DNA of 64,000 bases from Isoetes taiwanensis (taxonomy: Eukaryota; Streptophyta; Lycopodiopsida; Isoetales; Isoetaceae), in assembly GCA_021234155.1 (NCBI GenBank), contig JAJEKV010000076.1, positions 5,786,649 through 5,850,648 on the forward strand. The letters run 5' to 3'. The notes below the pieces were generated by a model. The model made no database searches. It was given only the letters and a program-made list of their open reading frames with translations, and was not told where the DNA came from. A program made the translations under genes and the position numbers. Positions 24,028-35,433 of the stretch are shown here, one piece after another (within the stretch, counting starts at the first letter, position 1; every line of letters starts with the position of its first letter).

Positions 24028-24810
24028 TCACCGGGTGAGTGTAGAAATTACATTACAATAGGTTCGGGTTACCAAGGGATGGCGTGACAACGCATCCGCA
24101 ACCACATTGTGCTTTCCAGGTTTATACATAATCTCAAAATCATACTCCTCCAGGAATTCCATCCATCTCCTCTGACGGAGGTTGAGATTCGGCTGGGTGG
24201 ATAAGTAGCGGAGACTTTGGTGATCCGTATCCAACTGGAATCTTCTACCAAGAAGGTAGTGTCTCCATATCCGCAAGGCACGGACAACGGCTAATAATTC
24301 CTGATCATGGGTAGGGTATCGCTGCTCCGTCTCGTTCATTTTCTTTGAATCATAGGCAATAACCCTCCTCTCCTGCATTAGGACTCCACCGGTGGCAATC
24401 TTACTGGCATCCGTTGCCATTAATTTATCCTTCTCAGGATCGGGCAAGGTGAGAACTGGTGCTGACGTTAAGGCATCTTTAAGCTGCTGGAAACTTCTTT
24501 GAACTTTCGCCTTCCAGTGCTCCATCCAATCCTTCACCTTCTCATGCTTTGTAAGATTTGTAAGAGGTGCTGCAATCTTCGCGAAATCCTTTACAAATTT
24601 CCGATAATATCCTGCTAACCCCAAGAAACTTCGGACTTCGGAAACATTACCTGGAATAGGCCATTCCCTTACTGCTTCTATCTTTGCCGGATCTGTAGCA
24701 ATTCCCTCTGCAGAAATGACATGGCCCAAATAATCGACCTTGGGAGTGGCAAACTTGCACTTAGAGAACTTGGCAAAGAGCTGATGACGTCTTAGCTTTT
24801 GTAGGGCCAA
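24028..24810 (-). CDS. Element A RT C-terminus and RNase H
   Basis: An uninterrupted 260-residue segment. [11 protein letters not shown] and [15 protein letters not shown] are the RT thumb/connection of Ty3/gypsy elements. [12 protein letters not shown] opens RNase H with its first catalytic Asp, and the [11 protein letters not shown] block and [12 protein letters not shown] close it. RNase H removes the RNA strand during cDNA synthesis. Upstream (24,811-25,360) the RT palm continues in another frame with [16 protein letters not shown], the catalytic DD pair. The single-base break near 24,810 may be a sequence error. Confidence 0.9.
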   Translation of the reverse strand: MALQKLRRHQLFAKFSKCKFATPKVDYLGHVISAEGIATDPAKIEAVREWPIPGNVSEVRSFLGLAGYYRKFVKDFAKIAAPLTNLTKHEKVKDWMEHWKAKVQRSFQQLKDALTSAPVLTLPDPEKDKLMATDASKIATGGVLMQERRVIAYDSKKMNETEQRYPTHDQELLAVVRALRIWRHYLLGRRFQLDTDHQSLRYLSTQPNLNLRQRRWMEFLEEYDFEIMYKPGKHNVVADALSRHPLVTRTYCNVISTLTR

Positions 24811-25370
24811 CTAAGATGTTTCTCATGCTCCTCTAGGGTCTTACTATAGATGAGAATGTCGTCAAAGAAAATAACAACAAAATCATCCAAGTATTGTCGG
24901 AAGACATCATTCATCAATCGCATGAAAGTTGCTGGGGCATTAGTTAATCCAAAAGGCATAACGGTAAACTCGTAATGCCCATATCTAGTGCGAAAAGCAG
25001 ATTTATGGATGTCCTCCTCTTTAATCTTTATCTGATGGTATCCTGAGCGTAGATCAATCTTTTGAGAAATACTTAGCCCCTTGCAATCGGGTCCATTAGA
25101 TCATCCGCTTCTAGGCAAAGCATAGCGATTCTTGATGGTATGCTTGTTGAGTTGCCGATAATCAATACACATCCTCAAGGAGCCATCCTTTTCTTAACAA
25201 AAGAATAGGAGCGCCAAAGGGCTTAAACACTAGGTCTAATGAAACCTAGGTTTAGTAACTCCCCGGTTGCTTCTAAGCTCGCCAACTCATATGGGGCTTG
25301 GCCTTGCCGGGTAGGCTTAGTACCGCTCTAAAGCTATCTCACATTCGACCCCTCTAAAAGGAGGAAGCTT
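24811..25370 (-). pseudogene. Element A RT fingers/palm (frameshifted)
   Basis: The minus strand reads [17 protein letters not shown] near 24,850-24,900 and, further upstream, the Ty3/gypsy palm with the [15 protein letters not shown]-type block and the PRSDDL region, in changing frames. Compared with copy B at 54,600-55,170, each copy has bases the other lacks near 25,270-25,330, so neither sequence is fully reliable here. Confidence 0.75.
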
Positions 25371-25392
25371 CGATCTCATGGAAAAAAAAAAA

Positions 25393-25960
25393 TCACCAAA
25401 TTTCTGAGAAGATTAGCAATCCCCCCGCAAGGTATCGACATTTGCTTCGCTTAGCATCTGACTCAATGGAGGCAAGTCTAATGACGCAGAGGAGCTTTTC
25501 CTTGCGTATAGCTCTATCTAACTGTCTGATGGACATAAACTGCATAATAGGGTTGAATGGTTCACCTTTTATAGTCACACGGGCTCCATTAGATGCGTTG
25601 AAGGTAACTTCCCATTTCTCGCAGTCTATGTTGGCCTTTGCAGATGCCAAGAATTCCATACCAACAATGAGGTCGTATTTGCCAATATCCATTAACTCGG
25701 CACCCAAAGCGACTGGTGCACCTGGCAACTGCATCTTGAGATTGATGCGACGGCCATGAGTGTGTCTGACCTTACCACTGGCTAAAGTGACAGGCCTCGG
25801 TCGGGACCTTAAGGTTTCAAGTTGTAAGACCTAGGCCATTCTAGGAGAAGCAAAATTATGTGTACTTCCCGTATCCATAAGAATTACAAAAGGCTTACTG
25901 TCTACTTGACCTATGGTGGAAATGACAGCAGGGCCGACTTTCAAAGATTGCCGCTTATAT
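25393..25960 (-). pseudogene. Element A aspartic protease region
   Basis: The minus strand reads VILMDTGSTHNF near 25,870 (catalytic DTG), then a broken stretch, then the open frame 25,734-25,393 with GKYDLIVGMEFLASAKANID, the conserved 'D.I.GM.WL' block of retroviral-type proteases in gypsy elements. The protease matures Gag-Pol. A stop near 25,830 separates the two parts. Confidence 0.8.
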
Positions 25961-27250
25961 AGCCGCAAGGATATGAGACGACCGTGAATATACTGAGCAT
26001 CCTCCTCAACAGTAGTGTTGACTCAAGATCGCCCCAATCGAGGTCGCCATGGCCACCGGGCAAGCCTCTGGTGAACGAAGGACAATTTCTGCATGAAGTG
26101 CCCGGCCGCATATACCAGTAGCATGCCTTATCTCGGGCGGAGCTGTTCTCGGCCTCTTTAGGAATGGATGAAGAGGTTCCAACTTCCTTGCCGACATAGT
26201 TCGCTTTATCGGCCGCGGCTGAAGGTGACTTTCTTTTCCGGGCGGCCATAAGAGTTCTCATTGAGAGGGCCCCTGACTTGGCGAAGCGGGGTTTATAAGG
26301 TGTGGACGGCCGCGGGTCGTGGAGTAAGGAGCAGACGCGGATATCGGGTTCCTTGGTGTCTCCTCTTCGAGGCTCAATGCTTTAGCCCTCTCCGCGAATC
26401 CCATTTCGGTCTATGGCCTTAACTATTCGCTTAATTGATGGGGCCAACCCTTCAATGTAGCCTCCACCGCCCCTCTTTTCATTCATACCTGGTACATACA
26501 GCCTCAAGCCAAGGATAAATTCATCGCTGTAAGCCTCGAACCGCATACCCTTTCGCTTCTAACCTGTAGAAGGTCTAAATTTATTGGCATTTGTGCGACG
26601 AGGCACATAATGCTAATTTTAAAAGCTTTAGCAAACTTTTTGAACTTGCACTCGCTTCGTCTGATGATGCTTGGCTCTAGCATAGCCCTTCCACCAAACG
26701 GCCGCCCCTCGTAAGGTTTGTGGTGGCAACCTTTCCTCAGATCCTTTTCTATCATGCCATAGGATTTACCAATTCCTTCATTTCGGCCCAACCAGACTCG
26801 TGATTCACCGCCTTCTAGATTTTCCATCAAACCGGCCGCTTCCTATTCTTCCATATACTAGTTATGGTCAGACAACCGCCTTGGCGGATTCTTATCCCGG
26901 CGCTTTGCATGGTCACCACTGATACCGACGACTCGTGAGGACATGTAAGTGGCTGATTGTGAGGAGGTGGCGCTTATCCCTAGAAGAACTCCGACGTCGT
27001 TTAGAACGGGGCCTTCTATGTGCGCCATGTTACAGGGCTAGTTTGAGGTGGAGATGGCTGCTGTGTAGGTGGACTGGGCGGTAGCGGAGGTAACTCCGGT
27101 CCGTCTTCTTGTACGTGCTGTGGTGGGTTGGCGTGCAACACATAAGCTTGCAACTCACCTAATTGCCTCTTCATTAACATAAGTTCCTCGCTCGTGTTAG
27201 TCCACCGGCATTTGAGGGTGTTCACGCCGGCGCTATGCGGCAACCGCCTA
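25961..27250 (-). pseudogene. Element A gag (broken)
   Basis: Minus-strand pieces in order: ELMLMKRQLGELQAYVLHA (27,2xx), a Pro-rich stretch, YVPRRTNANKFRP-type capsid sequence near 26,600, RLYVPGMNEK and YIEGLAPSIKRIVKAI near 26,450, and a degraded CCHC knuckle near 26,100 (CYWYMRPGTSCRNC). This is the usual chromovirus capsid/nucleocapsid. There are at least five frame breaks. The related copy at 55.9-57.0 kb breaks at different places, which argues that part of the damage is sequence error. Confidence 0.75.
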
Positions 27251-27531
27251 TAGCGAGCATAAAAAGGTATAAGCAGAGTTATAGTGACATAAAGTCTCAC
27301 AAAAATATCATTTCGGATAGGGTAGAGAGAGAATACAAGAAAAAGTACAATGGCAAAGATTCTTATTACAAGTGAAAACTGTCATTCCATTATGGTTCAG
27401 TACATTGATAGTAACACAAGTTGATACAAAGATATAATACAGGGACAAACATTATACATTGGAGATTGGAAGTTCAACTCACATATAGCATAAACAAAAC
27501 AAAACTGAGGAGACCGGGCCTAGGGGTTGGC

Positions 27532-27981
27532 AAATGGATACAGGATTGAGTAGCGAACACTTTCACGTACAGCCCTAACGAGCTTGTAACGTGCCCAGGC
27601 CTGGACGATAACAGGTTGGTAATCTAACGTTGGGCTAATAATAAGGAGATTAAAAAGCCTCCTTAATGCATAGAAGATTTGCCACAAGTGGTCGTTGGCA
27701 TCCTCGAAAGCTTCGTGCCTTGACATGTCCCAATAGTCCCATGTGCGGCGAAGAGTTTGCTTCAGGTCCTCGAAGGCCCTTTCCCTGAGAATGTTAACTA
27801 TCTCCATCCCCTTGGCTGAATCATAGGGCTCCCCTGGTGGTGCGGGTTCTATCTCATAACCTTCGTCCCATTCCGGGTACTCCCCATATCTTTGGCCATA
27901 ATCCTGTTCGGGCAGCCCTGGATCATCCCTCCTTATCAGATCGGTAATTCTCTCTTCATATTCCTCGAGTGTCTCTTCTGC
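27532..27981 (-). CDS. Element A extra ORF upstream of gag, acidic, unknown
   Basis: About 150 residues, EETLEEYEERITDLIRR ... GMEIVNILRERAFEDLKQTL ... ending ESVRYSILYPFANP. The 5' edge coincides with a splice-acceptor-like TTTCTATCATCTTGCAG, and no ATG precedes the conserved part, so the frame looks like a downstream exon. Internal starts such as MEIVNIL (27,807) are possible. The N-terminal half is strongly acidic and rich in Asp, Glu, Pro and Tyr; the C-terminal half looks helical. I do not recognise the family. Copy B repeats it at 57,370-57,805, with about 230 bases identical. Confidence 0.6.
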
Positions 27982-28233
27982 AAGATGATAGAAATGAATA
28001 TAGAATATTGGACAATTTCGTTATACTCTAAACTCCAATAAATAGAAGAACGCATCATGGAAGAGAACAATTTTTTAATTGTATTCATCGATACAATAAT
28101 CACAATTGATAAGAAGATGGTATATCACAACTATAGAATGGCTAAAGAAAATGCCAAACCAAAAATTCTACACTATACGCAATACAAAATGCGCAATACA
28201 ATTATCTAAGAGCTAGGTCCCCCCTCCTCATCC
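27982..28233 (-). other. Intron-like spacer inside element A
   Basis: AT-rich sequence between the two extra ORFs, ending on the minus strand in a pyrimidine-rich TTCATTTCTATCATCTTGCAG just before an open frame lacking an ATG. This is the form of a plant intron 3' end. I could not place an unambiguous donor near 28,230. Confidence 0.4.
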
Positions 28234-29603
28234 TTAGGCCGAGGAGGTGGTGGCGGCGGTCGGTGTCATAGCAGAGTCACCCCTGGGTCTACTGTGGCAG
28301 CCGCAATGGAGGCAACTGGCGGATAGGCAACAGCCAATGGGGCCGCCGTAAGGAGTTTCATACTCATCCAGGGTGCAATGTCTTGGCCCAAGGCCGTCAG
28401 GGCAGGATCCCGTCGTACGAGTACATAAGTAAACGTACGATAGGGAAGCTTCTTGTGCCCGGCCAAGGTGGAAAGAGCACGGAGGGTCCACCATGAAGCT
28501 TCGGCCTCCGGCCCTAAGTCTCGGGCTATAAAAAGAACTTGCCCCTGTCGAAAAGCTGATAAGAAGAAGCGAGTAAGGTGGTTTCCCAATACCTTCCCTT
28601 GTGGGGTCTCTGATGTGGCCACCTCCTTGTCTAAGTCCATAGGGACTTCTTCTTCCTTGAGTTCTTGCTGCTCTTCCTTCAGATGAGCAGGATTATGGTA
28701 TAGATCCTCTCCCTCCTCATCCGAATCGGAGGGAACCTCGACCATATTAATATTTGGGACATGAGGTCCCATAGTTGTAAAGGCATCCGGTGAGGGCTGA
28801 GAGGCCGGATCCTGCATCACCAGTTCCCGAAGCCGTAGCAACGTCTCAGCTGGCTCTATGGTCTCCTGGTGGAATTGGAGTAACTGCTGCACCTCCGGAG
28901 GAAGCTCAATAGGAGCGAAATCGACGAAATCATCCATACAGTACTCCGCTAGCTCATAGAGTACATGGTCCTTACGCCGGCGCTTAAATCCGGCCACCAT
29001 GTGATAGGTCCAGATGATATCATCCAAGAGAAGATATTCTTGCCCTTGGTGATACACAACTGGAAGGGCGTCTAGCCCTGACAAGTGTGCAGCTTGTTCC
29101 CGGCGTGGTGGCATCTCCTCTGCCAACTGCTTCCAACAGGCGAAGTCACCCATGCCTATATGCTCGTCTTCTCCCTCCTCGGAAGATTCAGGAAGTTTGC
29201 CTTTCTCTGCCGGCAAAGTCTCATCCTCAACGTACTGATCCATGAGGATGGCTAGGGCAAAGGCAACCTCAAGATATTGTCGCCCCTGATGCTGCACAAC
29301 GGGCAGGTGCTTGCCCCATCTAAGCTTTCCTTTCAGCACATCATACGCGTGGGTGTCACCCCCTAGCATATCCCGGACCACTTCCCGTTCTAGATACAAC
29401 TGGGGAGGATCCCCAAGAGGAATACACAAAGGAAGCATCTCCTCTGTATAAAACTCTAAGAATCCGGCATAATCTGGGTGCCGCTGCATATTAGTGATGA
29501 GGTCAAGGCGCTGACATAGCAAGGGCCGTAACAGGTCGAAGGGCACTTGCGGATCCCAATGCTCTCCATCTTGGTACCATGCAAGTAGGTCGGTGGCTAC
29601 CAT
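28234..29603 (-). CDS. Element A unknown ORF (445 aa) upstream of gag
   Basis: A 445-residue open frame, MVATDLLAWYQDGEHWDPQ..., 29,603-28,266; copy B suggests the natural end is a few codons later, near 28,234. An internal repeat is visible: HLPVVQHQGRQYLEVAF (residues ~100) and ALPVVYHQGQEYLLLDD (~180). The middle has an acidic stretch (SDSDEEGEDL, KEEQQELKEEE). There is no signal peptide, membrane segment or zinc knuckle. It lies on the pol strand between the H3-like region and gag. I recognise no family: it may be a captured host gene or an accessory ORF comparable in position to ORF1 of Ogre elements. Confidence 0.65.
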
Positions 29604-29806
29604 GGCGCTGGAAGGGAAGAGGAAGGAAGAAAAACAGATATAACAAATGAAATGAACTTTGAAGATCCTTTTTAACCCCTTTTATTTATGCTGACGTCAG
29701 CATTTTCGTACTTAATACAAAATAAAAGGTTTTTAATACAAAATAAAAAGTTTTTATTAAATATCAAAAAAAAATATTTACAATGCAAATATCCGACAAA
29801 AATTTG
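29604..29806 (-). other. AT-rich spacer between H3-like region and 445-aa ORF
   Basis: Contains A/T homopolymers and AAAATAAAAGG-type repeats, with no open frame. It could hold promoter or polyadenylation signals for the flanking ORFs, but nothing specific is visible. Confidence 0.5.
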
Positions 29807-30360
<554 letters not shown>

Positions 30361-31010
30361 ATCCTCTCCCCGCTCTTCCTTGAACTCCTCGAGCTCTCCT
30401 AAGGTCTTCCCTCAACCTCCCTCAGACCGGACGCTCTACAATGCGGGCGGAGGAGCTCAAGATGGTACCGATCGGGTCACCGGGCCATATCTATCCTCAA
30501 TCGTTATTAAGTAATCTATGCCGATATCGTGGATCTCCCCCATATGAAGTGTGGGAATCCTCATCCCATCAAGATGGGGAATCTCGATCGCCTCGCCATC
30601 TATGACGGCGACTCCATCCCCGAGGTACCGGATTCCCTACCTCGAGCCAGACGGCCGTTTCTATCTCTACGGTCATCCTCCCCGCCAAGTTTCTGATTCG
30701 CCGGCCTCTTTTCCTATGTCCTCCTCCCTGGTGTGTCCTTCACATTCGGGAGGGTAGAACTTAATCAACATCATGACCAAGTCGCTGTTCTACCATGGTG
30801 TAAGGAAGTCGGGCGAAGATTGAGCCCCACCATAAACGGCTCAGTAGTAGTGGTAAATGGGATAGGGATCCTATCATTGTTCTCAAATCTGTTTACCAGC
30901 TCGCCTAAAAGTATATCAATGAGAGTGGTCAAGAGCCATATGCCGGGCATCAAAGCAAAAATCGCTATGGTGAGGGTAGTTGGGTCCACAAGATTTTGGT
31001 GTTGGCCATG
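30361..31010 (-). pseudogene. Element A leader ORF upstream of the H3-like domain
   Basis: Coding-like pieces on the minus strand. ATG at 31,010 begins MANTK; a shifted frame continues PTTLTIAIFALMPGIWLLTT, hydrophobic enough for one membrane helix or a buried core, then ELVNRFENNDRIPIPF. A later piece (30,621-30,500) reads DGVAVIDGEAIEIPHLDGM and HMGEIHDIGIDYLITIEDRY. Both occur in copy B, where the start reads MANTKSTGG. The pieces might form the N-terminal half of one ~400-residue protein ending in the H3 domain, but frame breaks prevent proof. No known family. Confidence 0.4.
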
Positions 31011-31775
31011 GCTATGGCGCCGAGGTCTAGGAGAACAAAGGTAGGGCTTATGCTAGGAAAGCGTAGTGAAGGAAGGCTTAGGGTTGGCGTAAGAACTAGG
31101 ACTAAGAAACAGTCAAGTCCGCAGCCTATGGCGGGCGCCGGATCCTAAGAAAGAGGAGGCCCAAGGCAAGGCGAGATAATAACTTTAACTACGGGCTAAC
31201 TTTTAAAATTTTAAAATTTTCTTATTAACTTTTTTTTTTATTTTTTTTATTATAAAATATTTATACGGCGGGAATACGCGGAAAAATACGGTCGGGCGCC
31301 GACGGCATTCTATGGGCCACACCGCTGACCGGGTCGACGAAGGCAAGCGGCGCTCGGTTGACTTTCAGGCCCGGGTTGACTCGCTGACGGTATACGGTCG
31401 GCCGCCGACAAAGATTTTAGGCTCTCCCATCGAAGGACCGAAGGCGAAAAAGCAAGTGGGCTCGAAGTTGACTTTCGGCCTTCCCAGAATCCATTTTTCC
31501 GCCAGCGAGGACTGTCCTAGGGTATTTGGGGTACGCCCAATCCAATGGAACCACTTTCTCCTTCATCTGAACTACCTACAAAAATTTATAACCCCTCCAA
31601 ACTTGGGGTCTCCAGTTGCCCTAAACTTATTAAAACTTACACCCTATTACATCAACCTAGCACAGGACCAAACATCAAAGAGTTAAACAAGCACTCTAGC
31701 TTAACTACTACCTAACTACCGAACTAACGAAGTTAGGGTTTTGTCAGTGCTATGATTTCGGAGCAATCAAATCAC
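31011..31775 (-). other. Element A 5' untranslated leader
   Basis: Sequence between the primer-binding site and the first coding-like segment, including a T/A-rich run at 31,200-31,260 and a GC-rich block at 31,260-31,530. No supported ORF on the element strand; the plus-strand frame 31,312-31,686 is antisense. Confidence 0.5.
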
Positions 31776-31787
31776 GGCTCGATACCA
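31776..31787 (-). other. Primer-binding site of element A (tRNA-iMet type)
   Basis: The minus strand reads TGGTATCGAGCC directly after the 5' LTR. The plant initiator tRNA-Met complement is TGGTATCAGAGCC, so one base of CAG is missing. The copy B equivalent at about 61,580 retains the expected GGCTCTGA part, suggesting the missing base in A is a sequence error. Confidence 0.8.
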
Positions 31788-33358
31788 TCGCGGACGCCCT
31801 AATATATATAATTCCTACCGAGATACATACGGGACTTTCCCCTCCCATGGCAATCCATCTCGCCATGAATGTGGCCCTCCGTCTCTGACCCGACCATCTA
31901 CGAGATGCTCGAGTGAAGGACACGGGTGTCATTCGCCCACGCCGATGGGCTCCTACGTCGCGGAAGCATGGATACAAGGGTTAGCACACAACATAAATCA
32001 TATATAAATAACCACCACGAAGGGTGGCGCAACCATCCAAGTACCAACGGCAAAGAATATGCATCTAAACCTAAGAAAACACCCCAAATCCTGTGTTCTA
32101 CCCCGGTTCAGACTCGGGTGAGGATGGACTGACGGCTCGGTCTCAAGAGGTCAGCAGACAGAGGTATAACCTGGTGTTGGCTGGCATAGAACATCGGCTA
32201 GGGTTGTCCACTCCATCCGCCCCTCCCCGTGCACACTTTGCGCATGGGTCGATCCACGCAAGGTATCACCCTTTGAGCCTATAGTGGTTCATGAGATGCC
32301 GACTCAAGGTATCACCCTTTGAGCCCCTTCTGTGGTTCATGACGGTTCCATGGGTGAGCTAGAGAATACGCGGCCGCATCAGCCACCCCCCGCATCCGCA
32401 CTCCAACTTACTCACCCTAAATCTACTAAAGTGCAAGATGCTCCATACGGATCACACCTCTACACCTGTGGAGTGTCGGACTCCATACCCGCCCTCTAGG
32501 TGACCGACCATCGTGCCTAGCCCACCTGTAGGAGTCTCAGAGCCTTTTATGTTCGTGCAAGACCCCACCCCCACTTCACCATCAAGGCCCCTTCTCTCGG
32601 GTGCTAAGCTGCACTATAGCGCCTACGAATCGGTGGTCTCTTGTACACAGGCCGCATCTAATGGGAATATTACAGGGCTCTATCTAGGAACATACTATCA
32701 TATATGAGCTCAGAGGTCTCTACCCCCCCTTTAAACCCCTGTTTAATGAAAGCTACCGAAATACTTCATAGATACATCAATCATTTCTTAACAGAGCACC
32801 ATTCATAATTGAAATGTAATCCTATTTACCAGAGAAGGGTTAATCTCAACAAAGGCAATCGGAATAGAGTACTGAAGTACTATCCTACAATTCACAAGCT
32901 AAACTACTACTAACCCGTGTTTCGGCTGGAACCATTATCGTGGGGTGCTTCCATATTGCTGTACTAGGGTGGCAGCGACAGCTAGTGGTTGTTCAGTGGT
33001 TTGGGGAAGTCAGCAACAGTCTTTGGGCGCTCAACTGCTCCTTGGGCGCTCAACTGGTTCGATTATGGTTGATATGGGGGTGGTGATTCACCTTAATGGA
33101 TCCAATTAGTAATCACCATGCTGGCCAATCGAGTTTGGCCAGGTGGCGCCTTCCCAAACCATAATTAGCTTAATTATCCTTCTTAAATATTAATTTCCTT
33201 AATCATAGGTTATTATCCTTAATGATTAAATTAGCATAGCTAATTTAATCCCTTTTAGGTCAACCCCCTAGGTTACCATACCCCATGGTGGCGTATCTAT
33301 ACTGGGTTACGTGTCAATGTATTCATACGTATAGCATATAAATACTTGGAACGTCACA
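31788..33358 (-). repeat. Element A 5' LTR
   Basis: About 1.57 kb, ending on the plus strand in ACGTCACA at 33,358, next to target duplication AAGGC. Apart from CAG/CTG/CCG sites it closely matches 20,337-21,920. The termini form a short inverted repeat (TGTGACG / CGTCACA family consensus). A small internal duplication (CGACTCAAGGTATCACCCTT) occurs near 32,250-32,320. Confidence 0.9.
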
Positions 33359-33363
33359 AAGGC
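33359..33363 (+). repeat. Target-site duplication of element A, right copy
   Basis: AAGGC, pairing with AAGGT at 20,332-20,336. LINE A RT resumes in frame immediately afterwards. Confidence 0.75.
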
Positions 33364-34036
33364 ATTACAGGAAGACTTCCCGCTGCAGTGGACATATAGC
33401 AGAGTGGTTTCCATCTATAAGGCAGGTGACCCGCACTGCCCAACCAATTACCGAACAATCATGGTCAGTTCGGTGTTTGCAAAATTGCTTGCTGGGATTC
33501 TCGAGCAGCAGTTGACGGGCTGGGCAGAGGCAGCAGAGATACGGGCCCTCACCCAGGCAGGATTCAGACCCCGGCACTCAACCATTGACCACATCTTCAC
33601 ATTGCGAACTCTGGTTGAAGACAGCAGGAACCGCCGTCATGATCTATATTGTTGCTTCGTGGATTTTGCGAAGGCATTTGACACTGTGCCTCGGGAAAAA
33701 CTATGGGCAAGATTGCGATAGCTAGGGGCTCCTGTAAATTTGCAGAATGCAGTGTATAAGCTATATGAAAGATGCTCAGGTCAGTTGCAGCCGACAAGCC
33801 AACCATTTAATAGTAGTGTCGGGGTTCGTCAGGGATGCCCTCTCTTCCCAACATTGTTTGGGCTTTACATTGATCAATTGGAAAGCTGGCTTGCTGATAA
33901 TGGGGGTGACGGGGCTCACCTTCTCTGCCAGATCATCAAGCAGTTAATATATGCTGATGATGTGGACCTCCTAGCTTACACACCAGCAGACATGCAACGA
34001 CATCTCGATGCCTTGGACACATTTTGCTCTCGATGA
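33359..34036 (+). pseudogene. LINE A reverse transcriptase, continued after element A
   Basis: RT resumes after element A. Frame 33,404-33,719 reads VSIYKAGDPHCPTNYRTIMV, ALTQAGFRPRHSTIDHIFTL and FVDFAKAFDTVPREKLW, the palm strand with the first catalytic Asp. After an in-frame TAG at 33,719, 33,740-34,036 reads GVRQGCPLFPTLFGLYIDQL and LIYADDVDLLAYT, containing the ADD catalytic pair. Sequence ends abruptly after DTFC at 34,036, where LINE B on the opposite strand begins. This is the best-preserved LINE A RT in the window. Confidence 0.85.
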
Positions 34037-34049
34037 TGTGGAGAAAAGT

Positions 34050-35390
34050 GCTCAATTTAACCCAAGAAGATGAGTTTGCTGTAACCAATGTAGTGTAATA
34101 TCTATCCAAAAGGCAAAACACCTTGTCAGATCCTTTCCTCTTGTTACTCCACGAATATGTATTGGAGGAGGAGGGAGCCTGATATAAGAATTGCTGCACA
34201 AGTTTATCCCATTGCAATCTCTCTCCTTTGGACATATTAATCTTTTTTCCTGCCTTCTGTTCCCAAGAGGGGATGTTATGAAAGTCTCCACTTAAAATCC
34301 AGTTGCTGACATTCTGTCCTGCTAGCCAATCTGTCATATTTTTCCATTGCTTCTCTCTTTCTTCAGGGGAAGTAGATGCATAGATATTGATAATGCCTAT
34401 TTGTTCATTTTCTATTTCCAAAAACACAACTTGCCATCTGCCCGAAGGATGGAAAAAGGTGCCCATCTTCTTAGGTCCACTCCAAGCAATACAAATGCCA
34501 CCTTTGATACCATCTATTGGGGACCAGATCGAACTCCTATTAGGAAAGATCCAATTTCCCAAATTGGAAGCCTCAAAAGGGGGAAGTCTGTGCTTGCAAG
34601 AGTATTATATCTGTTTTCATTTCTTTTAGAGCAATTAAAGCCCTTTCCTCTTTAGGGAACCTTTGATACCCCTCAAGTTCCATGAAACAATCTTCATTTG
34701 AGTTTGGAACTTCAGGTAACAGGCCCGCCCATGTTCACTCGGAATATAGACCCTCTTTTCTCTCCTTTTAACCTCTTGAAGAGGAGTGACAAAAGTTTGC
34801 TCATTGGACTCCTTAATTAGATCATTACCTATTTCTTCATCACTTCCTCTATCTTCATCCCAGAACTTCCCAAACAATCTGGAAGAGGGGTCCTTAAGAT
34901 CTTTGAGTTGCGCAGCCGGTGTTTTGTACATCTCCTCTGAGACATCCTCCACCTGGATAGAAGCTAGCTCTTCAAATGTTGTGGGATCCATCTCTTCAAC
35001 TGTTATGGGATCCATTTGAGGCTCCAGTTGAGAAGGAATGTCAATTGGGGCCTCCACAGGTGCTGGTCCCATTGTTGTCTCCAAGATTCCTGTGTCTTTT
35101 TGAAAAAGCTCCACCACAGGAAGGGGAGAGTCAGTAGGACAGGCATTTGGAGGGACAAGAAGGGAGGCCTTGGGAGAACTTGGCCCTCCCTGATCTTTGA
35201 AACCAGAGGAGTCCTCTGAGGAGGAATACTCTTTTTCCAGAGACATATTGGGTTCCCTTATTGAAAGGGTCATGGATCTAGCCTCTACAACAGAGGTAGA
35301 GATTGGTAGATCCTCCTCCAAAATCCCCTTTCCTTTGGTATCAGGATTGTTCAGAACTTTAACCTTGAACAGGTCATCTAAATATTGCAC
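34050..35390 (-). CDS. LINE B linker and APE-type endonuclease
   Basis: Frame 35,390-34,635 is an acidic, Pro/Ser-rich linker ending MKIVSWNLRGIKGSLKRKGL, the start of the endonuclease (N, W, N at its first strand). After a break, 34,562-34,050 continues with GGICIAWSGP, IINIYASTSPEER, WILSGDFHNI (GDFN motif), NTYSWSNKRKGS and LLDRYY. These are the catalytic and DNA-contact motifs of plant LINE endonucleases. A single frame change near 34,630 separates the parts, and there is no RT downstream. Confidence 0.7.
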
Positions 35391-35433
35391 TTATTTTTCC
35401 ATTCACTTTTCTGCTTTTTCTCCGAGTTCCTTC

